A stretch of DNA of 64,000 bases from JANMGV01 sp037440405 (GTDB lineage Bacteria > Planctomycetota > Planctomycetia > Pirellulales > Pirellulaceae), in the NCBI GenBank assembly GCA_037440405.1, contig JBBIUE010000012.1, positions 17,587 through 81,586 of the forward strand, in the 5' to 3' direction. This document shows, in pieces, positions 27,382 through 34,941 of this stretch; position 1 is the first letter of the stretch, and every line of letters starts with the position of its first letter. The position numbers were made by a program, and so were the translations under genes. The notes under the pieces were generated by a model. The model did not search any database and was not told the origin of the DNA. It was given only the letters and a program-made list of their open reading frames with translations.

Positions 27382-28269
27382 TTGTCGAAAATAAATTGCG
27401 GTGTTCGGTACGCATCGGGCATACCTGCGCTCGATCGCGCGTTGGGAGGTGGATTGTTGCCAGGCACGATGGCACTCATCGTTGGTGCAACCGGAATCGG
27501 AAAAACGCAGCTCGGAATACGATGGTGCGCAGAGGGATGCAGCTCGACCGAACCATTCGGAACCATCCTTGATTTCAGCAGTCGTGGTGACAGTCAAAAC
27601 CACGTTGAATATGCGAATTCGATTGTCGGCAACGATCTAACGAGTGAACCGCTGCGAACTTATTCGCCAGACGAGGTGTTTGATCGAACCCGCCAACTGG
27701 GCCAACGAATGGAATTAGTGGGCTACGAAGGGCAGCGAGTTTTGCGAAGCCAAGTCGATGCCGAAAACTGGGACGCCTGGAACAGCTTATGGAACGCGCG
27801 AGCTCCGATGTTGGCTTCCTTCATTTATCAGTGCCTAATTCGTGGAAGACGTCGCTTTCTGATCGATGGCATCGAGCCCTCCTCCAAGCCTCAAGAAAGT
27901 CTGCAGTGGGACATGGTCGAAATGGTTTATCACAAGATGCTTCGTCGATCTCACGATTGGCTGGCACGCGATGTATTTCGACAGCATTTCCGAGTCAATG
28001 AAGCCCACGTGGCTGCGAATCCTTATTCCGAAACGGAAGCAACTGCCGTCGTACTTGCAACTTCCCACGAATCGATGTTGGAACAACTCATCGAAAAGTC
28101 ATGGACCGATGGCGATTTGGCCGCAGGGGCAAACACCGTGATCTTCATGGGAAGAATAAAGAGAGACGGTGGCATGGGACGCGGACTGTTTATCGCAAAA
28201 CATCGCGGCAGCTATTGCTCTGACGCGATATTGGAGTACTCGATCAATAGCAATGGCATTCAATGTTGA
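27382..28269 (+). CDS. Single-domain KaiC/RecA-like ATPase, orphan
   Basis: A 295-residue protein with a RecA-superfamily core. The N-terminus reads GIPALDRALGGGLLPGTMAL, the standard KaiC/RadA opening, then Walker A GATGIGKT (35-42) and a Walker B-like FLIDGIE (159-164). Unlike KaiC it has one domain, and a long insertion lies between Walker A and Walker B. The start is a TTG at 27382 preceded by a GAGG about 4 bases away; no ATG gives a complete N-terminus. It stands alone: divergent from the RNase Z-like gene and followed by an 825-base gene-poor region. No KaiB, histidine kinase or gas-vesicle gene is near, so a role in clock or gas vesicles is not indicated. Confidence 0.75.
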   Translation: MSKINCGVRYASGIPALDRALGGGLLPGTMALIVGATGIGKTQLGIRWCAEGCSSTEPFGTILDFSSRGDSQNHVEYANSIVGNDLTSEPLRTYSPDEVFDRTRQLGQRMELVGYEGQRVLRSQVDAENWDAWNSLWNARAPMLASFIYQCLIRGRRRFLIDGIEPSSKPQESLQWDMVEMVYHKMLRRSHDWLARDVFRQHFRVNEAHVAANPYSETEATAVVLATSHESMLEQLIEKSWTDGDLAAGANTVIFMGRIKRDGGMGRGLFIAKHRGSYCSDAILEYSINSNGIQC

Positions 28270-28427
28270 TGCTGCAAGGCGAGTGACAGGTGAATATTTT
28301 CCAGCCCGAAACGCGAGCTAGGGACGAGACCTTCGTTCCAAGCTCATGATGTAGGAAACTAATCGGCGCCCGCTATCTTCCGCTCTCCATCGGAGCCATA
28401 GAGGTCGCGCTGCGTTCGAATTCGAGC

Positions 28428-28455
28428 GGTTGGTTGCTAGCATTCGCAACCAACC
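28428..28455. repeat. Perfect 10-bp inverted repeat (stem-loop)
   Basis: GGTTGGTTGC at 28428-28437 and its exact complement GCAACCAACC at 28446-28455 flank an 8-base loop. A run of seven T follows on the plus strand at 28466-28472, ten bases after the stem. This could be a weak terminator for the KaiC-like gene, 160 bases upstream, or part of a structured RNA. Confidence 0.7.
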
Positions 28456-28602
28456 ATCAATGAAGTTTTTTTCGGCTCGTTGGATTTCTTGGAAAGTCGG
28501 CTTGACCTTGATCGGCAAGTGCCCCTATTCTCCGCTCCGTTGGCTGATCAATGAGAAGCAGTCGAAGCTCTTCTCAAGAGGATCAGTCAGAAAAACGACC
28601 AT

Positions 28603-28674
28603 GCTCCCGGAAACGTTGCTCGCAGTCCTTCGCCCCCCTGGGACTCGTTCACTTCCGGGAGCTTTTTCTTTTTA
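28603..28674 (+). terminator. Rho-independent terminator with nested stem
   Basis: GCTCCCGGAA (28603-28612) pairs perfectly with TTCCGGGAGC (28653-28662), and TTTTTCTTTTT follows at once. Inside the 40-base loop AGTCC (28624-28628) can pair with GGACT (28641-28645). The T-tract fits plus-strand termination, yet the nearest plus-strand gene ends 334 bases before, so the transcript ending here may be a long 3' region or a separate small RNA. Confidence 0.75.
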
Positions 28675-29094
28675 TGTAGTTTCGTTGAGCTGGATTGAAC
28701 ACTCGAGCTGCATCTGAAGTTGCGATTAGGCTCAGTCGCCGAATGACTTCGCGAAATCGATTGTCGCGGAAGTGCTCGAGCATTCCGATTTTGGATGCCT
28801 TACGGCTTAATCCGTAGCGCCCATTTCCGGACGTTATTCGTAGCCATACCCTTAGGTTGCATACTGCTCCGGTGGGTCCAGACGATGCGACCTTCGCTGT
28901 CTCTTCTTTTGCCAGCATTGCCGTAAGCGAAGTGTTGGCAAACCGTTTCGTTCGGCCAGTCTACGTCACTGGTATAACCTGCATTCGCTGAGCGACCGTT
29001 TACGGGTTGGCCCTGAAGTTTCGATAATGCTTACGAAACGCATTCTTCCATTTCTAGCGATCTTAGCTAGCGAGCGACGGAGATTCGATCACTC

Positions 29095-30570
29095 ATGCAG
29101 TGCGAACTCGACAAGCCAAAACAACCGGGTCGATACGCGCTTGCGTTTCTTATATCGCGGAATTGCTTCGTGCGGATGTGGCTTCGTAAGGCGGAAGGCA
29201 AAACGAAAGACACACAGAGACCGAAGTACGTGCATCCACACGTTTCCCCTCAGAGCGGCACGGCACGAGCTGGCCGTTCTCAAGCTCTTTGCCACTCGCC
29301 AAGTGGCCTATCGCTCGGACTGCTGCTGAGCTTGTCCTCCGCCGCATTCAGCCAGCAACCTGAAACGCTCCGCGATGATGATCGCGTGCAAATTGAATTT
29401 GTTCAGGAGTCTCCATTCCGCTTGGCTTCGACAGCATCGGAATCGCGTTTGTTCCTCAATGCTCCGCCAGTCGTTCCTACCCATGAATTGCCTGTTCAAA
29501 ACGAGCTCGATTCTGAAACGAAACCGATCGGAATGGCTATTCAACGATCATCGGAAGCTCAAATCATCGCGGCCGAGTTCGCGGCGGAACTTGCAGCTCG
29601 ACGGTCTGCAGCGGCAAGCACCTTTCGCTATCAATCCCATGTGGCTTATGCGAAGAATCGGAAGTCGGCCGAAGTTCAATCCGCAAGCCTTTACCAGCGA
29701 TTCGTCAACTTGCAAGCTGATCGACAAGCCCAGATTTCTGCCGAAAACGCGATGACTGCTTATTATGGTCTGGCCGCACTGCAATTGGCTGAAAAAAAAC
29801 AATTGCAACTGATCGCGGAAATCGATCAGTTCCAAGACGGACTTCAACTTCTCCAAAGTCAAGGAGTTTCGATCCAAGACAACTCACAATTGGTTCGGGC
29901 CCGAATCCAAGCTCGTGAGGCCCTTCTGGATTCTCAATACGGCATCTTCGAGCTGAGATCGAAGTTGTCGCTGATGATCGGCAGCGAACAAGCATGCTCG
30001 CTGAATGCAGAATACGACTCACCAAAACGACCTGAAGATATCTGCACGCTCATCGACCGCGGATTTCGACAACGCCCTGACCTTGGGGCTTGGTATGTCC
30101 TTATGTCCTCCATGAATTCAGCAACCTTGGAACTGGTAACGTCGGCGCTCGACAATGCGACGTTGGTCCCCTCTCGGCAGTCCATTCCGCCTTGTAAATT
30201 CTTGGACTTGGTTTTTGGAAAAGCTCGTTCACAAATCGAATCGGAACTGCAACAGCGTCGCCAGCAGGTGCAACAGTACATCAACAACTTCGAGCAACAG
30301 CTTCGCGTCGAAATCGAAGTGGCTTGGCAGGACGCCGATTTGAAATTCCTGCGGTGGACGCTCGCTGGAGAAACTGCCGACGAATCGGCGAAACGTCTCG
30401 AGGCACTGGAAGTGGCGGCGGAGCAAGGCATGTCCCTGTTCGAAAAGCGGATCGAAGCCAAATTGGAGCTTCGAAAGTCTGAACTCGAAGTCATTCGACG
30501 TTGGTTCGAGTTCCAACAAGCGAGAACGAAGCTGCTCTCCGCAACGGGTTCCCTCCCAAAGGGACTGTAG
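29095..30570 (+). CDS. TolC-like outer-membrane efflux family protein (divergent)
   Basis: A 491-residue exported protein dominated by long helices with Gln, Glu, Leu and Ala heptads (about residues 170-330 and 375-490), as in the periplasmic tunnel of TolC-family proteins. The segment QLVRARIQAREALLDSQYGIFELRSKLSLMIG matches the usual ending of an OEP repeat in pattern. The outer-membrane beta-strand parts are hard to see, so it may be a shortened or soluble relative. The probable signal segment (LSLGLLLSLSSAAFSQQ) lies about 70 residues in, so the true start may be later than the ATG at 29095; an ATG at 29176 is one option. No pump genes are adjacent. It converges with the polysaccharide locus. 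Confidence 0.6.
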   Translation: MQCELDKPKQPGRYALAFLISRNCFVRMWLRKAEGKTKDTQRPKYVHPHVSPQSGTARAGRSQALCHSPSGLSLGLLLSLSSAAFSQQPETLRDDDRVQIEFVQESPFRLASTASESRLFLNAPPVVPTHELPVQNELDSETKPIGMAIQRSSEAQIIAAEFAAELAARRSAAASTFRYQSHVAYAKNRKSAEVQSASLYQRFVNLQADRQAQISAENAMTAYYGLAALQLAEKKQLQLIAEIDQFQDGLQLLQSQGVSIQDNSQLVRARIQAREALLDSQYGIFELRSKLSLMIGSEQACSLNAEYDSPKRPEDICTLIDRGFRQRPDLGAWYVLMSSMNSATLELVTSALDNATLVPSRQSIPPCKFLDLVFGKARSQIESELQQRRQQVQQYINNFEQQLRVEIEVAWQDADLKFLRWTLAGETADESAKRLEALEVAAEQGMSLFEKRIEAKLELRKSELEVIRRWFEFQQARTKLLSATGSLPKGL

Positions 30571-30734
30571 TTCCTTTGGTGATTTTCAGTTTCGATAGTT
30601 CGTCGCGATCCAAACACGTTCGAGTGGGTTGAACCTCTCTCGATGGTTTGGGACAACTCCATCAAGACAGTTCGGGACACTCTGCAACGGCAGTTTCTAA
30701 CCGCTCGCCGATTTGAGTTGCCATCATATTCTGG

Positions 30735-31541
30735 TCAGCCGTAACGCAACTCTTTTTTGGGCGGTGACTCGCGATGCTGCGAGAATGAAGAACGAAAACA
30801 GTATTGCCATACAACAAGTGCCGCGTAGGCTGGATTGAGAAACAAATATCGTCTCCACAGTCGAAGCGGTTCGCGGGTGAAGCGATAGAGCCACTCTAAG
30901 CCACAACGTTGCATCCACTCGGGAGCCTGCGACAGCATCCCTGAGTGGAATGCAAAGGCAGCTCCCACCGCGAGGATGGGCATTGAGAGACGATCACCCA
31001 TTTCATAAGCCCAGACTTCTTGCCGAGGGCAACCAATACCAACCATGGCGATACGAGCTCCCGATTCGATGATCTCACGTTGAAGGCCTTCAGTCTCTTC
31101 GAGGTTGAGAGGTCGAAATTTGGAGGCACGCATCCCGCAAATGTTCAGGTCAGGAAATTTGCTTCTCAAAGCGTGGGATAGCTTCTCCAACGTTTCTTGA
31201 GTTCCGCCAAAGAGGAACACGCCGACACCTTCTTGAGCGGATTTTTCGCAAACTCGCAGCATCAGGTTGGGACCATAGACGCGGTCCGGTAGATTCGTGG
31301 CATAGAGCGCATTAATGGCCCAGCGAACAGGTTGACCATCGGGTACCACGAGATCCAATCGGTTGAGGCGATAACGATGCTCGGCATCTAAAACGCCCGT
31401 CATGACCCCGTGGACTGCAAGTGCGGTGGTTGTACAGCGGCGACCTTCTTTGGCATGCGCGATGATCTTCGCAACAGCCGCTTCGTAATCGACTGCTGAG
31501 ATATCGATCCCCAGCAAGTTATGTCTTCCCAAATCGATCAT
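30735..31541 (-). CDS. WecB/TagA/CpsF family glycosyltransferase
   Basis: A 268-residue GT26 enzyme that transfers an N-acetylhexosamine-type sugar (ManNAc in TagA, ManNAcA in WecG) onto a lipid-linked acceptor. Family motifs in order are LVVPDGQPVRWA, RVYGPNLMLRVCE, VGVFLFGGTQETLEKL, the catalytic-region AMVGIGCPRQEVW and VGAAFAFHSGMLSQAPEWM, then GLEWLYRFTREPLRLWRRY, the membrane-associating C-terminal part. It is the last gene of the exopolysaccharide locus; its ATG overlaps the deacetylase stop (ATGA at 31538-31541), so translation is probably coupled. Confidence 0.92.
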   Translation of the reverse strand: MIDLGRHNLLGIDISAVDYEAAVAKIIAHAKEGRRCTTTALAVHGVMTGVLDAEHRYRLNRLDLVVPDGQPVRWAINALYATNLPDRVYGPNLMLRVCEKSAQEGVGVFLFGGTQETLEKLSHALRSKFPDLNICGMRASKFRPLNLEETEGLQREIIESGARIAMVGIGCPRQEVWAYEMGDRLSMPILAVGAAFAFHSGMLSQAPEWMQRCGLEWLYRFTREPLRLWRRYLFLNPAYAALVVWQYCFRSSFSQHRESPPKKELRYG

Positions 31542-32545
31542 GGAAACACTTCCTGGGAAACTTCCTTACTGCCCTCAATTACCTGTGAAGCACTCTGCGT
31601 TTTCTTCTGGATTGGAGGCAACTCGCGATTCAGCAACTTTGCGGCCTGGTCTGCCATGGTCAAAACTTCAAAGTGCCTATTGAGATAACTGAGAAACCAT
31701 ATCAACTGCCGTCGCTTGCCCGCCAAGTCCATTTTCATTCCTGGGAAAAAGGAGAGTTCAGGCTCCTCTGCTGCGCTGATGAAATCCAGCGGGTGCAGCA
31801 GCAACGATGGAGGAGTCCGCAAAAAGCGACACAGACTTAGCGAACATCGGAAGTACCATCGCGCCAACGAAGGCGAAAATTGGCTCAAAAAGAAAAGGTA
31901 CGTAAAGTGAATCGGAAACCGTGTCACAGGCTGGACGGTCACAGGAATCATCCAGAGATTAGCCGTCCCACCAGAAGAGAGTCGATGTGGGCGATTCGGT
32001 TGAAACATGTCTCGCATGCTGCCGAACATTTTTTTGTGTTCGTCCTTATCCCGCCGTAGTCCGGTTTTCATCAGATAGAAAGTCCGTGCTAGCGGACCAA
32101 CGGAACTCGGAAATGCCGATCCACAATACCAGTATCCTTGCTCTTCCAGAACTTGATGTACTAATGGCGAATCACTGAAACCGGGGCCGCGAAAACCCAG
32201 AGGTACGGTCTCCAATCGATCTTGGATGAGTTGACCCGTCCGAGCGATTTCGCGGCGCACTTCATTCTCGTCATACAAGTGCAACCAAGGTTCGTGGTCA
32301 TACGAGTGATTCGCGATCTCGTGCCCATCGAATGCAAGATTGCGAATCCATTGAACATCGACATCATTCTCAAGATCTCGCCCTACCACGAAGACCGTCA
32401 ACTTCACGTCAACTTCCTCGCAAATGCTGCGAATGCGTGGAACAACTCGATCCAGATAGCTTGGCCATGTTTGCCATCCCGGATGATTAGCCGTTTTTAG
32501 GTAGGCCCATTTATTATCGAGATCGATAGAGAGACTAGATATCAT
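31538..32545 (-). CDS. Polysaccharide deacetylase family protein (NodB-like)
   Basis: A 335-residue CE4-type enzyme expected to remove N-acetyl groups from polysaccharide or glycolipid. The start at ATG 32545 overlaps the stop of the GT4 gene as ATGA; the open frame reaches 60 codons further but only as an overlap with that gene. Motif 1 is SLSIDLDNK (a variant of TFDDG lacking the second Asp), motif 2 is HEIANHSYDH (the metal-binding H-x3-H) and motif 3 is GFRGPGFSD. C-terminal residues include LSFFPGMKMDLAGKRRQLIWF and LLLHPLDF, as in the WbmS/DUF3473-type deacetylases found in EPS clusters. No signal peptide is seen, so the enzyme is probably cytoplasmic. Confidence 0.85.
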   Translation of the reverse strand: MISSLSIDLDNKWAYLKTANHPGWQTWPSYLDRVVPRIRSICEEVDVKLTVFVVGRDLENDVDVQWIRNLAFDGHEIANHSYDHEPWLHLYDENEVRREIARTGQLIQDRLETVPLGFRGPGFSDSPLVHQVLEEQGYWYCGSAFPSSVGPLARTFYLMKTGLRRDKDEHKKMFGSMRDMFQPNRPHRLSSGGTANLWMIPVTVQPVTRFPIHFTYLFFLSQFSPSLARWYFRCSLSLCRFLRTPPSLLLHPLDFISAAEEPELSFFPGMKMDLAGKRRQLIWFLSYLNRHFEVLTMADQAAKLLNRELPPIQKKTQSASQVIEGSKEVSQEVFP

Positions 32546-33738
32546 TGCTTGTTCCATGCAGCACGAATCGCATCGACGAAATGAATCCCCGCCCATTCGG
32601 CGGTACGATCCTTGACCGATTCTCTCGCTGACATGGCCATTTGATTGAGTTGATTCGAAGGAGTATTCATCATTCTTCCAATAGCAGCCAAAGTATCTCG
32701 TTTTCGATTCGGAACGAACAGCCAACCGTTTTCACCTTCCTTGATCAATGTGATGGAAGACTGGGCAAAAACACTTCCAAGAACGGGAAGACCTGAATGC
32801 AGCGCTTCGTTGACGACCATCCCCCATTCGTCCGCAAGCGTAGGAAAGACCAAAACGCCATGCTCCGCCCAGACCTTGGGCATGTCCGACGGATCGATGG
32901 GACCCAAGAATGCGATTTGGAAGTTGCTGGGACGTTCCAAGCTTGCGATTGCCTCATGTTGCGGGCCACGCCCTACCAGCGATAGATGCACCGACTCATC
33001 GGGATGTTGTTGGCACCAATGGCTTAATAGCCGAACGAAAAACAGTACATTCTTGCGTTCGGTCAATTGTCCAACGTGCAACAGCTTCCGTCGAGACGCT
33101 GGGCACCGTTCGGTGCTCCCGCGATGAATGCTGTTCGCATGAGCTGCGTAGGGACCTAGAAAAAGCTTTTCCTCTGGAACACCTGCGGATAACAGATAAC
33201 GTTTGCAACTCGGACCGTTGTAGGTAACGATGTCCGAAGTTCGCAGAATCCACGGGCGAATCCTCCGACGTGAAGCTCCCCACGATCGTTCGGTGTGCTC
33301 GGAAGCATTCACCACCGTAACCAATCGAACTCGCGGGTGAAGTCGGCGATAGAACGCGCTGAGAAGTGACCGCGTTCCAAGCTCGTATGAGACGATCACC
33401 TTTGGACGCGAACGAGTGAGTTGAAAATAAGTATCCCATGGAACATGGACATAGAGAGGATCGCGAAACCCAGCGTCGTGGTTCCATGTGCGTTTGAGGG
33501 TGATCGTATTCTGTATAGAGACTTGCAAGTCGCCAAATTGAGCTGAGTAGTCGCGCTGCGGCTCCATCGCAACAGAGATGAGCACTCGCAGTCGCTTTAC
33601 CTTGCGCTGTACCGACTCATACACCGGAAGTTGGTGTCGTGTGATGTAGTTGCTGATAAGAGCAACATCGATCGGAAGCTGCTGCACCATGGCTCCGGCT
33701 ACATCTCTCATATCTTGAGACGGTTTCAAGATCGTCAT
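32542..33738 (-). CDS. Glycosyltransferase family 4
   Basis: A 398-residue GT-B glycosyltransferase of the exopolysaccharide locus. The donor-binding half is clear: LLHVGQLTERKNVLFFVRLL, then LSLVGRGPQHEAI, then VLVFPTLADEWGMVVNEAL holding the E-x7-E motif of GT4 enzymes. The N-terminal half opens with VALISNYITRHQLPVYESV, typical of acceptor domains in bacterial capsule and EPS synthesis. It is probably a retaining enzyme adding one sugar of the repeat unit. It begins 48 bases after the sugar transferase stop and overlaps the deacetylase start by four bases, so all genes from 36.5 to 30.7 kb form one operon by spacing. Confidence 0.88.
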   Translation of the reverse strand: MTILKPSQDMRDVAGAMVQQLPIDVALISNYITRHQLPVYESVQRKVKRLRVLISVAMEPQRDYSAQFGDLQVSIQNTITLKRTWNHDAGFRDPLYVHVPWDTYFQLTRSRPKVIVSYELGTRSLLSAFYRRLHPRVRLVTVVNASEHTERSWGASRRRIRPWILRTSDIVTYNGPSCKRYLLSAGVPEEKLFLGPYAAHANSIHRGSTERCPASRRKLLHVGQLTERKNVLFFVRLLSHWCQQHPDESVHLSLVGRGPQHEAIASLERPSNFQIAFLGPIDPSDMPKVWAEHGVLVFPTLADEWGMVVNEALHSGLPVLGSVFAQSSITLIKEGENGWLFVPNRKRDTLAAIGRMMNTPSNQLNQMAMSARESVKDRTAEWAGIHFVDAIRAAWNKQ

Positions 33739-33786
33739 CGCGTCGCAAACTCACGAGATCAAAAGGGATGATCGCTCCAAGCGAGG

Positions 33787-34887
33787 TCAGTGCCCGACAC
33801 GTCCCAAGATGACGGCCGTTACTGTTCGAGTCAGAATCTGAATATCCAGCAGGAATGATCGTCGACGAAGGTAATTCAAGTCCATTCGCATCCAATCAGC
33901 AAACGGAACGTTTCGATCTTTCGAAGTTTGCCAAAAACATGTCAGCCCCGGCTTCGTATCTAATCTGCGGCGTTGCCAATTTTCACACTGTGCGTCTTCC
34001 ACGCAAGGAAGTGGACGCGGACCGACGATGGCCATATCTCCACGAAGTATGTTCCAAAGTTGCGGAAGTTCGTCAAATCCCGTCGCTCGCAGAATGCGTC
34101 CGACCGCAGTTACTCGAGGGTCCTTGCGCATCTTAAATGCAGGACCGTCTCGCTCGTTTTTCTCAGCCAGGTGAGATTGTTGCTCCTCGGCGCCGACGAC
34201 CATCGATCGAAGCTTGTACATGGTAAATGTCCGCCCGCGATAGCCGGTCCTTTCTTGGCGAAAAAAGACCGGGCCACGAGATGTCGCCAAAATCAATGCA
34301 CTAAAGAAGGCAATAAGCGGAGCGGCCAGAACCAAGCCCACGGAAGAACCAACAAGGTCGATCGCCCGCTTCCATCCAGGGTAAGGGCTCGACGAGAATA
34401 GTGCGATCGCATCTTCGGGGACATCCCAACTCTTGCTGACCGACCGAACTCCCGATTGCTCCCTGATGCCTGGATTGCCCGAACTCGATTCCGATGAATT
34501 GTCCGACTCCGGATAGGACGTGATCTTCACAGTGAAATAGACTTCTTGTTCCGCAGCAAGTCGAGTCAGCGATGCCACCAACGTCTCGGATCCAACGCGA
34601 TCCGTCACCGGAAGCATCAATGCAAGCTCTGACTCGCTCCAAACACATCGTTCATCGGTCAATCTCAACCGCCGATCGAGGATCCGAGCCATAATCCTCA
34701 TTCCGAGTTGCAGATCGGTCTCATCCCCGTGCAAGCCCAACACGACGAACGTAAATGCCTGGCTACTTCGATCACAACGCGAGCGTTCCTTTCGAACAGC
34801 TCGTTCCATTTGCGATCTTGAAATGAATCCGAAATGCTCGAACGGAGTTTTAGGAGCCTGAGGCTTGTTGCTCAAAAACCAATTCAT
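33787..34887 (-). CDS. Sugar transferase (initiating phosphoglycosyltransferase) with degenerate GGDEF-like N-terminal domain
   Basis: A 366-residue fusion. Residues about 171-366 form a monotopic phosphoglycosyltransferase of the WbaP/PglC type: GWKRAIDLVGSSVGLVL (re-entrant membrane helix), PVFFRQERTGYRGRTFTMYKLRSM, FDELPQLWNILRGDMAIVGP. It would load the first sugar phosphate onto undecaprenyl phosphate. Residues about 22-128 resemble a diguanylate-cyclase fold, starting with SRSQMERAVRKERSRCDR and ending its key strand in WSESELALMLP (83-93) where active enzymes have RxGGDEF. The catalytic residues are therefore absent. A regulatory, nucleotide-binding or dimerising role is likely. It is 54 bases after the Wzz-like gene. 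Confidence 0.88.
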   Translation of the reverse strand: MNWFLSNKPQAPKTPFEHFGFISRSQMERAVRKERSRCDRSSQAFTFVVLGLHGDETDLQLGMRIMARILDRRLRLTDERCVWSESELALMLPVTDRVGSETLVASLTRLAAEQEVYFTVKITSYPESDNSSESSSGNPGIREQSGVRSVSKSWDVPEDAIALFSSSPYPGWKRAIDLVGSSVGLVLAAPLIAFFSALILATSRGPVFFRQERTGYRGRTFTMYKLRSMVVGAEEQQSHLAEKNERDGPAFKMRKDPRVTAVGRILRATGFDELPQLWNILRGDMAIVGPRPLPCVEDAQCENWQRRRLDTKPGLTCFWQTSKDRNVPFADWMRMDLNYLRRRSFLLDIQILTRTVTAVILGRVGH

Positions 34888-34941
34888 GGGATTACTTGGA
34901 TGTCAATCACAGATGAAATACAAAGTGGTCGCTACACCGAA

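Larger units (their letters stand above)
28270..29094. other. Gene-poor region with two hairpins; weak small frames
   Basis: About 825 bases between the KaiC-like and TolC-like genes. It holds a 10-bp perfect stem-loop at 28428-28455 and a terminator-like structure at 28603-28674. Two short minus-strand frames (28318-28518, 66 codons from a TTG; 28649-28918, 89 codons) show plausible composition but no recognisable domain and no clear ribosome binding site. A small RNA or short genes are possible. Confidence 0.4.

Noticed and set aside
28380..28440. tRNA-like stretch containing GTTCGAATTC
   Set aside because: The T-loop-like bases have no matching stem, and no acceptor, D or anticodon arms can be drawn.
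28649..28918. Minus-strand 89-codon frame, at first glance a ribosomal small protein
   Set aside because: The resemblance to a ribosomal Gly-Arg motif does not extend; there is no ribosome binding site and the frame runs into the terminator hairpin.
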